Source of the DNA: Pseudomonas sp. 7P_10.2_Bac1
Lineage (GTDB): Bacteria; Pseudomonadota; Gammaproteobacteria; Pseudomonadales; Pseudomonadaceae
Direction of reading: 5' to 3'
NCBI RefSeq assembly: GCF_025465935.1
Contig: NZ_JANLNV010000058.1
Span: forward strand, 186,001 to 250,000
DNA length: 64,000 bases
How positions within the stretch are numbered: position 1 is the stretch's first letter; the number at the start of each line of letters is the position of its first letter. Positions 54,723-63,678 of this stretch are shown here, in pieces. Below the pieces are notes generated by a model that was not told the DNA's origin, did no database searches, and worked only from the letters and a program-made list of their open reading frames with translations. The position numbers and the translations under genes are program-made.

Positions 54723-55493
54723 ATGCTTAACCGCCCAATTCGCCGCAAACGCCAGAAGCTGTCCGATGTGATTGTCGAGTCGGTGAAGCGTTCGATTGTC
54801 ACTGACGCTCTCAAGCCCGGCGATCGCCTGCCCACTGAACGCGAGTTGATGGAGAGCTTTCAGTGCTCCAAGGGCTCTGCACGGGAAGCACTCAAGGCGC
54901 TGGAGGTCGAGGGCCTGGTCAGTACGCGCACCGGTCCCAGCGGCGGTGCATATCTGAATCAGGCCGGGACAGAGCCCGCCAGTCGTGCCTTGCGCAATTA
55001 CTTGCACTTCCAGCATCTGGATGGCGAGCAGGTCTATCAGTTGCGCAAGGTGATTGAAGTCGAGTTGGCGGTGTCCGTGATCGGACGTTTGAGCGCCGAG
55101 GACTATCAAGCCCTACAGGCCAACGTAGATTTTTGCAGCACCCCTGAAGACAGCGAGGCTGGTCAGCGCGAGCAGCGTCTGGCCGAACTTGAGTTTCATA
55201 ACCTGCTAGCCCGCGCATGCCCCAACCCGCTGTTAAGTTTCATGGCGCAGTTTCTCAACGACTTGCTGCGCGATCTGGTGGTCCTGAAAAAGGCCTACAA
55301 ACCAAAGCGCAAGCAGTTCGATGCCGCCAACCTCGATTATCACAAGCAATTGCTGATGGCCTTTCGCGCTGAAGATGAAGCGAAGGTGCGCAGTTTGATG
55401 CATGAGCATATGTGCGACGCCGAACACCACATGAGCGCCCTCGAAGGCCAGGTCAATCCGCACTTTTTGCTGGAGTTCGATCACCACCACTGA
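54723..55493 (+). CDS. GntR-family (FadR/VanR subfamily) regulator
   Basis: A 256-residue regulator. The GntR winged helix is at about residues 12-75 (LKPGDRLPTERELMESFQCS and SAREALKALEVEGLVSTRTG), and an all-helical FCD effector domain follows with the metal-binding pattern LEFHNLLARACPN and late histidines in MHEHMCDAEHH. It stands 115 bases ahead of the ABC importer operon on the same strand and most likely controls it in response to its substrate. A palindrome overlaps its promoter. Confidence 0.92.
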   Translation: MLNRPIRRKRQKLSDVIVESVKRSIVTDALKPGDRLPTERELMESFQCSKGSAREALKALEVEGLVSTRTGPSGGAYLNQAGTEPASRALRNYLHFQHLDGEQVYQLRKVIEVELAVSVIGRLSAEDYQALQANVDFCSTPEDSEAGQREQRLAELEFHNLLARACPNPLLSFMAQFLNDLLRDLVVLKKAYKPKRKQFDAANLDYHKQLLMAFRAEDEAKVRSLMHEHMCDAEHHMSALEGQVNPHFLLEFDHHH

Positions 55494-55608
55494 CCCGTTC
55501 AGCCATAACCGTGCAATAGATCCCATCCAATAAAAGGCCTGCCCACAGGACCTGATCCGCCGTTTGCCATTGCTACTCCTGCCAATAATTAAACCAGGGA
55601 GTTACCCC

Positions 55609-56811
55609 ATGCAACGTCGTACTTTGTTGAAAGCTGGCCTGGCTGCTGCCAGCGCTTTAAGCCTTCCGCTTGGCATACGCCAGGCTTTTGCCGCAGAGCC
55701 CTTTACCTTCTATGGGTTGAAGTCCATGTCCGGAGCCTTTGCCAGTTATGGCAAATTTGCCGACATGGGCTCGCGTCTGGCCGTCGATCAATACCCGCAG
55801 CTGTTAGGCAGGCCATTGGTCTACAAGGTCATCGATACCGAAGGCAATGCCGGCAAGGCAGTACGCAAGGTTCAGGAAGCAATCGGCCAGGACGGCGCAC
55901 GTTTTTTCCAGGGTTGTACGCTGTCGTCGTCTGCCCTGGCCGTGGCTAAGGAAGTCAACAAGAGCGGCGGTGTCTTCATGACCCCGGTGGGCGCCGACGA
56001 GGTCACCGGCAAGGACTGCAACAGCTCAACGTTTCGCTGGTCGGTGCCCACCTACGGCGCGGTGCGTGAAACCCTGGTACCACTGATCAAACGTCTACCG
56101 GAGGCCAAACGCTGGTACACCATTACGCCGCAATACGTGTTTGGTGAAGCTCTGCTCGATGGCACCCGCGAAGTGCTCAAGGAGCATGGCCTGGAGCTTG
56201 TCGGCAACAGCTACCACTCGCTGCAAGAGCAGGAGTTCTCCGGGTATTTGACCAACGCCATTTCTGCAAAGCCCGACGTGCTGGTGCTGCTGAATTTTGG
56301 CAGCCAATCGAACAATACCCTGCGTCAGGCCGTGAATTTCGGCATGAAAGAGCGAATGAAGATCTTGCTAGTGTGGTCAGCCGGGCTGGATCAATTTCAA
56401 GAGCTGGGCAGTGATGTGCTCGAAGGCGTGTACCTCGGCGCCCAATACTGGCACCAGGTCGACTCCCCGCTCAATCGCGAACTGGTTAAAGCCACCCAGG
56501 CCAAATACGGTATCAACCCCAATTACCCGCTGGCAGCAGACTTCATCAGCACCAAGGTCATGCTCGACACCATCTCAGCCACGGGCAGCTTCGATGGTCC
56601 AACGGTAGCCAAGGCCATGCAGGGCCTGACGTACGAAGGCCCGACCGGCAAAGAAACCATCCGCGCCGGCGACCATCAAGTGATCAAGGATTACTACCTG
56701 ATGCTGGGCAAACCGGAGAGCGAAATGAGTGACAAGGACGATCTGGCCATGGTGGTCAGCTCCGGTCAGTCGTTTACCCCGCTCGCCGACACCGGCTGTG
56801 TGATGCGCTAA
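55609..56811 (+). CDS. ABC transporter substrate-binding protein, amide/urea/branched-chain type
   Basis: A 400-residue periplasmic binding protein of the Peripla_BP_6 class. The start MQRRTLLKAGLAAASALSLP is set by AGGGAG seven bases upstream and gives a Tat-like signal with twin arginine, unlike the usual Sec signal of this class. The body has YGKFADMGSRLAVDQ and the VIDTEGNAGKAVRKVQEAI motif. It is the first gene of a branched-chain-type importer. With an N-carbamoyl hydrolase and an amidase at the end of the operon, an amide, ureide or related nitrogen compound is the likely ligand. Confidence 0.9.
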   Translation: MQRRTLLKAGLAAASALSLPLGIRQAFAAEPFTFYGLKSMSGAFASYGKFADMGSRLAVDQYPQLLGRPLVYKVIDTEGNAGKAVRKVQEAIGQDGARFFQGCTLSSSALAVAKEVNKSGGVFMTPVGADEVTGKDCNSSTFRWSVPTYGAVRETLVPLIKRLPEAKRWYTITPQYVFGEALLDGTREVLKEHGLELVGNSYHSLQEQEFSGYLTNAISAKPDVLVLLNFGSQSNNTLRQAVNFGMKERMKILLVWSAGLDQFQELGSDVLEGVYLGAQYWHQVDSPLNRELVKATQAKYGINPNYPLAADFISTKVMLDTISATGSFDGPTVAKAMQGLTYEGPTGKETIRAGDHQVIKDYYLMLGKPESEMSDKDDLAMVVSSGQSFTPLADTGCVMR

Positions 56812-56877
56812 CCCCCGATTATTTTGCGATTGCTACACGCAGCCGGTCAGACACGACCGCCTGCAGAGGGTATCTGC

Positions 56878-57738
56878 ATGCTCGAACTCTATCTGTTCCA
56901 GATTCTCAATGGCCTGGGCCTGGGAATGATCTACTTTCTGATTGCCGTCGGACTGACCATCATTTTTGGCCTGCTGAACTTCGTCAACTTCGCCCATGGT
57001 GCGTTTTTCCTATTGGGCGCCTACCTCTGCTACACCGCCGTCAGCCTGACCGGTAACTTCTGGCTGTCACTGCTGATCGCACCATTGCTGGTCGCGGCCC
57101 TCGCCTGGGTCATTGAACGAGTGCTGATTCAGCGGATTTACAACCTGCCCCACATGTTCCAGATCCTGGTAACGCTGGGTATTGCGCTGATTATTCAGGA
57201 AGCCAGTGTGATGATCTGGGGTCCGGTGGGCAAAAGCGTCGCGGTCCCGCCGTTACTGCGCGGCGTAGTTGAAATCGGCGACTTTATCTACCCCTACTAC
57301 CGTTTGTTCCTGATCGTTTTCTCGGCGCTGGTGGGTGTTGCCTTGTGGCTACTGCTGGAGCGGACGCGCTTCGGAGCGCTGGTGCGCGCCGGTAGCGAAA
57401 GCACCGAGACCGTGTCGTTGCTGGGCACCAACATCTTCCGTCTGTTTTCCATGACCTTCGCCTTGGGCGCAGGGCTGGCCGGCATTGCCGGGGTGTTATT
57501 CGCCCCTTTGCGCGGTGCGCAGCCTTTTGTCGGCCCGGAGATTCTCGGCGTGGCCTTCGTAGTGGTGGTCATCGGCGGCATGGGTTCGTTCAGCGGCGCC
57601 CTGGTGGGTGGTTTGCTGGTGGGTGTGGTGCAAAGCCTGATGACAACTATATGGCCTCAAGGTGCGAGTCTTATGATCTACGGCGCTATGGCCGTGGTGA
57701 TTCTGCTGCGACCTTATGGCCTGTTTGGGAGAGCCTGA
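56878..57738 (+). CDS. Branched-chain-type ABC permease, LivH/UrtB-like
   Basis: A 286-residue membrane permease. GLGMIYFLIAVGLTIIFGLLNFVNFAHGAFF and the coupling loop GSESTETVSLLG, then GGMGSFSGALVGGLLVGVVQ, mark the LivH family. The start MLELYLFQ is chosen because AGAGGG lies upstream; a longer frame adds an unrelated leader. First of the permease pair. Confidence 0.93.
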   Translation: MLELYLFQILNGLGLGMIYFLIAVGLTIIFGLLNFVNFAHGAFFLLGAYLCYTAVSLTGNFWLSLLIAPLLVAALAWVIERVLIQRIYNLPHMFQILVTLGIALIIQEASVMIWGPVGKSVAVPPLLRGVVEIGDFIYPYYRLFLIVFSALVGVALWLLLERTRFGALVRAGSESTETVSLLGTNIFRLFSMTFALGAGLAGIAGVLFAPLRGAQPFVGPEILGVAFVVVVIGGMGSFSGALVGGLLVGVVQSLMTTIWPQGASLMIYGAMAVVILLRPYGLFGRA

Positions 57739-57739
57739 C

Positions 57740-58750
57740 ATGAGCGAGAAAAATCCCCTTCCCTTTGCCAAGACTCAGTCCCGCTCCATGCTGTTATTGG
57801 TGATTGCGGTCTTGATCGGCCTGCCGTTGGTGTTGCCATCCGCCACTCTGGCCACTGAAATTCTGATCTTCGCCATGGCCGCGCTGGCCTGTAACCTGCT
57901 GTTGGGTTACACCGGGTTGCTGTCGTTCGGGCAAGGCATTTTCTTTGGTGCCGGCTCTTACTGCGCCGCGTTGCTGATGATTCATCTGCAATGGGGCCTG
58001 TTCAGCGCGCTGTTGGGCGCTGCCATCGCCGGAGCCTTGCTGGCGTTCCTGGTGGGCGCCCTGGCGATTCGCCGCACCGGCATCTACTTCGTGATGCTGA
58101 CCCTGGCGTTCAGCCAGATGGCGTATTTTCTGACCTACACCCTGAGCGACTGGACCGGCGGGGACAACGGCTTGCTCGATGTACCACGGCCTGAAATCCG
58201 CATCGGTGACACGCTGTTGATGTCACTCAGTGATGCGCGCTACTTCTACGGCTTTGTCGCGGTGCTGTTTCTGCTGATTTTCATAGGCGCACGCCGGGTG
58301 ATCACCTCGCCCTTTGGCAGCACGCTGATGGCGATCCGCGAGAACGAAACCCGCGCGGCCGCCATCGGCTACGACACCCGTCACTTCAAGATCCTGGTGT
58401 TCATGCTCTCGGGCGCTGTCACCGGTATTGCCGGTGCCCTGTACGCCATGCTGCTGCACTTTGTGCCGCTGTCCAACATCGACCTGATGATGTCGGAAAA
58501 CATTCTGATCATGACCATTGTCGGCGGTACCGGGTCGCTGTTCGGTTCATTGCTGGGCGCCGGGTCAATCGTGCTGCTGGGTGACGTCCTGTCTGATTTG
58601 TGGCCGCGCTGGCTGATGCTGCTCGGGCTGATTTTGATCGTGGTCGTGGTGTTTATGCGCGGCGGATTGTGGGGTGGCTTTGCCAGCCTGTTCGAGCGCA
58701 TCAAAGGTTCGCGCAAACAAAGCCTGCCGATTCAGGAGGAACAGCCATGA
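57740..58750 (+). CDS. Branched-chain-type ABC permease, LivM/UrtC-like
   Basis: A 336-residue permease with eight or more helices. NLLLGYTGLLSFGQGIFFGAGSY and AIRENETRAAAIGYDTRHFK are family motifs, the latter being the ATPase contact. The ATG lies one base after the stop of the first permease gene. The stop overlaps the next ATPase start. Confidence 0.93.
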   Translation: MSEKNPLPFAKTQSRSMLLLVIAVLIGLPLVLPSATLATEILIFAMAALACNLLLGYTGLLSFGQGIFFGAGSYCAALLMIHLQWGLFSALLGAAIAGALLAFLVGALAIRRTGIYFVMLTLAFSQMAYFLTYTLSDWTGGDNGLLDVPRPEIRIGDTLLMSLSDARYFYGFVAVLFLLIFIGARRVITSPFGSTLMAIRENETRAAAIGYDTRHFKILVFMLSGAVTGIAGALYAMLLHFVPLSNIDLMMSENILIMTIVGGTGSLFGSLLGAGSIVLLGDVLSDLWPRWLMLLGLILIVVVVFMRGGLWGGFASLFERIKGSRKQSLPIQEEQP

Positions 58751-59508
58751 GCACCCATACCCCTTATTTGCTGGAAACCGAGAACCTGAAGCTCTCCTAC
58801 GGCGCCTTCAATGCCGTGAACGGGGTCAATCTGAAGGTCGAGCAAGGCACGATCCACACCGTGATCGGCCCCAACGGCGCGGGCAAGACCAGCCTGTTCC
58901 ACTGTTTGACCGGCGAACGCCGGGCCACCGACGGGACGATTATGTTTGGCGGCAAAAACATTATCAAAAAGCCGTCCCATGGCCGTGTTGCTTTGGGCAT
59001 GGCGCGTTCCTTTCAACTCACCAGCCTTTTCCAGAACCTCAGCGTGCGAGAAAACCTGCGCCTCGCCGCACAGGGCCGTGACGGACTGGCCGCACTGAAC
59101 TTCTGGCGTCGCGTAGACAGCCGCCGCGAGCACGTGGACATGGCAGACCAAGTGCTTGAGCGTCTGCAATTGACCCAACGCGCCAACACCCTGGCGGGCG
59201 AGTTGTCCCACGGCCAGCAACGGGTACTGGAGGTGGGCATGTCAATTTGCTCCAAACCCAAACTGTTGATGCTCGATGAGCCGACCTCCGGGATGGGCAT
59301 TGACGATATTCCGATCATGACCCAACTGATCAGCGACCTGGGTCGCGATCACACCGTGCTGCTGATCGAGCACAACATGAGCATCGTGATGTCCATCAGC
59401 CAACGCATCACGGTGATGAGCCACGGCCAGATCCTGGTCGAAGGCACCCCTGAATTCGTGCGCGCCGATGAGCGTGTGCGCACCGCCTACCTGGGAGAAG
59501 CCGCCTGA
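58747..59508 (+). CDS. Branched-chain-type ABC ATPase, LivG/UrtD-like
   Basis: A 253-residue ATPase with Walker A GPNGAGKTS, signature ELSHGQQRVLEVG (SHGQQ in place of SGGQ, as in this family) and Walker B LLMLDEPTSGMG. The start MSTHTPYLLE overlaps the permease stop (ATGA) with AGGAGG-like GGAGGA upstream. It forms a heterodimer with the next ATPase. Confidence 0.94.
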   Translation: MSTHTPYLLETENLKLSYGAFNAVNGVNLKVEQGTIHTVIGPNGAGKTSLFHCLTGERRATDGTIMFGGKNIIKKPSHGRVALGMARSFQLTSLFQNLSVRENLRLAAQGRDGLAALNFWRRVDSRREHVDMADQVLERLQLTQRANTLAGELSHGQQRVLEVGMSICSKPKLLMLDEPTSGMGIDDIPIMTQLISDLGRDHTVLLIEHNMSIVMSISQRITVMSHGQILVEGTPEFVRADERVRTAYLGEAA

Positions 59509-60203
59509 TGCTGATCGTCGACGATATCCACTCTTATTACGACAAAAGCCACGTCCTCGAAGGCGTCACGTTGCAGGTCAATCCCGGCGAACTGGTGACC
59601 TTGCTGGGCCGCAACGGCGCGGGCAAGACCACCACATTGCGCAGTATTCTGGGCGTTGTCTGCCCGCGCAAAGGGCAGATCCGCTTTAACGGCCAGGACA
59701 TGGTCGGGCGCAAGATATTCGAAATCGCCCGCGAAGGCCTTGCACTGGTGCCGGAGCATCGCGGCATTTTCCGTTTGCTGAGCGTGGAAGAGAACTTGCG
59801 TATTGCCCAGCGCAAAAGCAGCCGCTGGCAATTGGAAGACGTATACGGGATGTTCCCACGCCTCAAGGAACGTCGCAAAAACGCCGGCCATGCCTTGTCC
59901 GGTGGTGAGCAGCAAATGCTCGCCATCGCCCGCGCCCTGCTCAATGATCCCAAGCTGCTGATTCTCGATGAACCCACAGAAGGCCTTGCGCCGGTCATCG
60001 TCGATGAACTGGTGAAGATCCTGCGCAAGATCAAGGACGACGGTCTGCCCGTGCTGCTGGTGGAACAAAACCTGATGGTCTGCGACAAGCTTGCCGATCG
60101 CCATTACGTGCTCGAACAAGGCCGCGTGGTGTACGAAGGCAGCGCCGCCGATTTCCGTGCCAATCCAACGATCAAGAACCGCTACCTGGCCCTTAGCGCC
60201 TGA
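59508..60203 (+). CDS. Branched-chain-type ABC ATPase, LivF/UrtE-like
   Basis: A 231-residue ATPase with Walker A GRNGAGKTT, signature LSGGEQQMLAIAR and Walker B LLILDEPTEGLAP. It overlaps the previous gene by one base. VPEHRGIFRLLSVEENL is typical of LivF. Last transport gene; the hydrolase gene follows after 17 bases. Confidence 0.94.
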   Translation: MLIVDDIHSYYDKSHVLEGVTLQVNPGELVTLLGRNGAGKTTTLRSILGVVCPRKGQIRFNGQDMVGRKIFEIAREGLALVPEHRGIFRLLSVEENLRIAQRKSSRWQLEDVYGMFPRLKERRKNAGHALSGGEQQMLAIARALLNDPKLLILDEPTEGLAPVIVDELVKILRKIKDDGLPVLLVEQNLMVCDKLADRHYVLEQGRVVYEGSAADFRANPTIKNRYLALSA

Positions 60204-60220
60204 AGGGAGACTCGTGCCCC

Positions 60221-61501
60221 ATGAACAGCCCAATCGTGTTATCCGACCTTTTCAACAGCAACGCAGCGCTGATCAACCGCGACCGCTTGTGGCAATCGCT
60301 GATGGATCTGGCCCAGCTTGGTGCCACGGCCAAGGGCGGTGTCTGCCGCCTGGCCCTGACCGACCTCGACCGCCAGGCCCGCGACTTGTTTGTGCGCTGG
60401 TGTGAAGAAGCTGGCTGCAGCGTCACCATTGACGGCATCGGCAATATTTTTGCCCGCCGCGCGGGGCGCCAAGCGGATTTACCACCGGTCATGACCGGCA
60501 GCCACATCGACACCCAGCCCACCGGCGGCAAGTTCGACGGCTGCTTTGGGGTCATGGCCGGCCTGGAAGTCATCCGTACCCTCAACGATCTGCAACTGAC
60601 CACTGAAGCCCCGATCGAAGTAGTGGTGTGGACCAACGAGGAAGGCTCGCGGTTTCCGCCCTGCATGATGGGATCCGGGGTCTTTGCCGGTAAATTCGAT
60701 CTGGACGAAACGCTGAACAAGGTTGATGAGCAGGGCCTGTCGGTCGGTGCCGAGTTGCAGCGTATTGGCTATGCAGGTAGCCGCCCGGTACTCGGGCACC
60801 CGGTGGGTGCTTATTTTGAGGCGCATATCGAGCAAGGGCCGGTGCTGGAAGATCGTGACACCACCATTGGCGTGGTCATGGGCTGCCTCGGCCAGAAATG
60901 GTTCGACCTGACACTGACCGGCGTCGAGGCGCACGCAGGCCCTACCCCCATGCACTTGCGCAAGGACGCACTGGTGGGCGCCGCACAGGTGATCAGCGCC
61001 GTCAACCGGACCGCGCTTGAGCACCAACCCCATGCCTGCGGCACCGTCGGCTGTCTGAACCTGCACCCGGGTTCGCGCAACGTGATCCCCGGTCAGGTGC
61101 ACATGACCATCGATCTGCGGCACCTGCACGCTGATCAGTTACAAGCCATGGTGGATGAGGTACGTCATGCCATTGAAGTGGCTTGTGCAGAGCACGGCTT
61201 GAGTTTTGAGCTGACCCCGACCGCGGATTTCCCGCCGCTGGACTTTAACCCTGGGTGTGTCGAGGCGGTGCGCCAGGGCGCACAACAATTGGGCTTGAGC
61301 CATATGGATATCGTCAGCGGCGCCGGGCATGACGCGATTTTTGTGGCCGAACTGGGCCCAGCCGGGATGATATTTGTGCCGTGTGAAGGCGGTATCAGCC
61401 ACAACGAAATCGAAAACGCAGCCCCTCAGGACCTGGCCGATGGCTGCGCGGTACTGCTGCGGGCCATGGTCAATGCCGCGCAAGGGGTGAAAAAACCATG
61501 A
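60221..61501 (+). CDS. M20-type hydantoinase/carbamoylase-family amidase
   Basis: A 426-residue cytoplasmic metal-dependent hydrolase of the group that includes allantoate amidohydrolase, ureidoglycolate hydrolase and N-carbamoyl-amino-acid or beta-alanine hydrolases. Metal ligands are in GSHIDTQPTGGKFDGCFGV and NEEGSRF, with AHIEQGPVLED further on. It would cleave a carbamoyl or amidino nitrogen from the substrate brought in by the importer. Its stop overlaps the amidase start. The exact substrate cannot be told from sequence. Confidence 0.91.
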   Translation: MNSPIVLSDLFNSNAALINRDRLWQSLMDLAQLGATAKGGVCRLALTDLDRQARDLFVRWCEEAGCSVTIDGIGNIFARRAGRQADLPPVMTGSHIDTQPTGGKFDGCFGVMAGLEVIRTLNDLQLTTEAPIEVVVWTNEEGSRFPPCMMGSGVFAGKFDLDETLNKVDEQGLSVGAELQRIGYAGSRPVLGHPVGAYFEAHIEQGPVLEDRDTTIGVVMGCLGQKWFDLTLTGVEAHAGPTPMHLRKDALVGAAQVISAVNRTALEHQPHACGTVGCLNLHPGSRNVIPGQVHMTIDLRHLHADQLQAMVDEVRHAIEVACAEHGLSFELTPTADFPPLDFNPGCVEAVRQGAQQLGLSHMDIVSGAGHDAIFVAELGPAGMIFVPCEGGISHNEIENAAPQDLADGCAVLLRAMVNAAQGVKKP

Positions 61502-62910
61502 GTACAACACCCGACATCGGCCAGATGAACGCCGTCGAACTACTAGCCCGCTACCGCGATAAAAGCCTGTCGCCGGTGGACGTGACAGAAGATGCCCTGC
61601 TGCGCATCGAACGCTTCAACCCAGCAGTCAATGCGTATTGCCATGTGGACCCGGAAGGTGCATTGCAGGCCGCGCGCGCATCTGAGCAACGCTGGCTTAA
61701 AGGCGCACCGTGCGGAGCGCTAGATGGCGTGCCCGCTTCGATCAAAGACCTGACTCTCACCCAAGGCATGCCCACCCGCAAAGGCTCACGCACGACATCG
61801 AGCCAAGGGCCTTGGGAGGTTGACGCGCCATTTAGTGCATTCATGCGTAAGGCCGGCGCGGTATTACTGGGCAAAACCACTACCCCGGAGTTTGGCTGGA
61901 AAGGCGTCACCGACAACCCGCTGTATGGCATTACCCGCAACCCGTGGGACACCCGGCTGACCGCGGGTGGCTCCTCCGGCGGAGCTGCAGCCGCTGCTTC
62001 GCTCAACCTCGGCGTGTTGCATCAGGGCAGCGATGCAGGCGGCTCGATTCGTATCCCGTGTGCCTTGACCGGGACCTTCGGTATCAAGCCGACCTTTGGC
62101 TACGTGCCGCAATGGCCGGCCAGCGCCATGACCATCCTGTCGCATTTGGGGCCGATGACCCGCACCGTTGAAGATGCCGTCCTGATGCTGCAAACCGTGG
62201 CGCGGCCCGATGCTCGCGACGGTTTGATCGGTGCCCCGCGCAACACGCCCTGGCTGCACCACAGCGATGACCTCAAAGGCTTGCGCATTGCCTACAGCCC
62301 GAACTTCGGCTATGTCGATGTCGACCCGCAGGTCGCCCTGGTCGTGGCCCGCGCGGTTGAACGACTGGCCGAGCTGGGCGCTCACGTCGAGTTGGTTGAC
62401 CCGGGCTTCAGCGATCCGTTGGCAACCTTCAATACCCTATGGTTCGCCGGTGCCGCACGTTTGGCCAGCCAGCTCAGCAGTGCCCAGCGCGAAATGATGG
62501 ACCCGGGCTTGCAGCGCATCGCGGGGTTGGGCGAACGCATCACTCTCGAGCAATACAGCAGCGCACTGGAAGCACGGGCGGCGCTGGTTGCGCACATGAA
62601 CGCGTTCCATGAGCGCTATGACATTCTGGTTTCGCCCATGCTGCCAATCACCGCATTTACCGCCGGGCATAACGTACCGCCCGAGTCCTCAATGACCGAC
62701 TGGATGCAATGGACCCCGTTCACCTACCCGTTCAACCTGACCCAACAACCGGCGGCATCGGTGCCGTGCGGTCTGGCCGAAAATGGCCTGCCGGTTGGCC
62801 TGCACGTGGTCGGCGCCCGATTTGCCGACGATCACGTGCTGCGGGTTTGTCGGGCTTATGAAAAGCACTTTGCACAAAGCCACCCGCAAGCGCCCATAAC
62901 GCCCGTATAA
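61498..62910 (+). CDS. Amidase signature-family hydrolase
   Basis: A 470-residue amidase with the full Ser-cisSer-Lys triad: Lys in PASIKDLTLT, Ser in TAGGSSGGAAAAA and the nucleophile Ser in GSDAGGSIRIP. GatA-like length, but no gatB or gatC is near, so it is a catabolic amidase. It ends the operon, overlapping the carbamoylase-type gene by four bases. Both enzymes probably act in turn on one imported amide or ureide. Confidence 0.93.
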   Translation: MSTTPDIGQMNAVELLARYRDKSLSPVDVTEDALLRIERFNPAVNAYCHVDPEGALQAARASEQRWLKGAPCGALDGVPASIKDLTLTQGMPTRKGSRTTSSQGPWEVDAPFSAFMRKAGAVLLGKTTTPEFGWKGVTDNPLYGITRNPWDTRLTAGGSSGGAAAAASLNLGVLHQGSDAGGSIRIPCALTGTFGIKPTFGYVPQWPASAMTILSHLGPMTRTVEDAVLMLQTVARPDARDGLIGAPRNTPWLHHSDDLKGLRIAYSPNFGYVDVDPQVALVVARAVERLAELGAHVELVDPGFSDPLATFNTLWFAGAARLASQLSSAQREMMDPGLQRIAGLGERITLEQYSSALEARAALVAHMNAFHERYDILVSPMLPITAFTAGHNVPPESSMTDWMQWTPFTYPFNLTQQPAASVPCGLAENGLPVGLHVVGARFADDHVLRVCRAYEKHFAQSHPQAPITPV

Positions 62911-62922
62911 AACGGTTACCCC

Positions 62923-62987
62923 TTGTAGGAGCCCACTTGCCTCGCGATCTTTTAAACGATCAAAAAATCGCGAGACAAGCTCCTACA
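62923..62987. repeat. REP element
   Basis: TTGTAGGAGC on the left faces GCTCCTACAG on the right, with CTTGCCTCGCGATCTTTT and an inverse copy between. It separates the amidase gene from the convergent nucleotidyltransferase gene. Confidence 0.85.
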
Positions 62988-63543
62988 GATCAATAATCGT
63001 CAGCCATGGCCAACGCTGCTGATAACTTCTGGCCTTCTGAATAAACAGGTCAGGCTGCGGGTTATTCGGATTAGGGCGTAGCAGCCCCTGCCCGATATCC
63101 TCCAGACCATATGGCGCATAGACCTCGCCGGTTTCAGTGCAAAGGCCGACGCAGGTCCCAGCCACCAGATATCGATCAACACCGTCCCGGGCTGTAAGCA
63201 ACTGCGGATAAGGCCTGCCGAATCGCTCGTGGTACCAGAGATGCACCCGTGCCTGGTTCTTGATATCGACGTTCACTCCAAGGTCTTCAAACAACCGCCG
63301 CGACTTGATAATGACCTCGTTCTCTGCCTCCCAGGACAAGTCTTGATCAAAGTAGAAAACGTCATAATCCTTGACCCCAAACGCCGGAGGCAGGTTCGAC
63401 TGGTGATTCCAGACCGCCTGAAACAGGCTGCCTGCTGTCAGCAAGCACTGGTCAACGCCCAGCTTAGGCAAGCGATCCAAGAGTTCAGCGTTAATCGGGT
63501 TGCTCATCGCCAGGCTGATAAAGTGTTCAGGTGTCAAATTCAT
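62983..63543 (-). CDS. Nucleotidyltransferase-fold protein (DUF925/NTP_transf_6)
   Basis: A 186-residue protein of the PF06042 family. GSLFQAVWNH and the metal-binding KDYDVFYFD are the nucleotidyltransferase marks. Biological role unknown for the family. It is single and ends within the REP element. Confidence 0.85.
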   Translation of the reverse strand: MNLTPEHFISLAMSNPINAELLDRLPKLGVDQCLLTAGSLFQAVWNHQSNLPPAFGVKDYDVFYFDQDLSWEAENEVIIKSRRLFEDLGVNVDIKNQARVHLWYHERFGRPYPQLLTARDGVDRYLVAGTCVGLCTETGEVYAPYGLEDIGQGLLRPNPNNPQPDLFIQKARSYQQRWPWLTIIDL

Positions 63544-63678
63544 TGGCAGTCCTTCACTCCAGAGGTCCAGTTGGGAACAACTCTATCCGGGTTCCATGAC
63601 AGGTTCTATCGACAAGGAGCCAGGTGATTCTGACCGGTGGCCGTCATATGCCGTTACCTATGCCTCACTATAACCACC

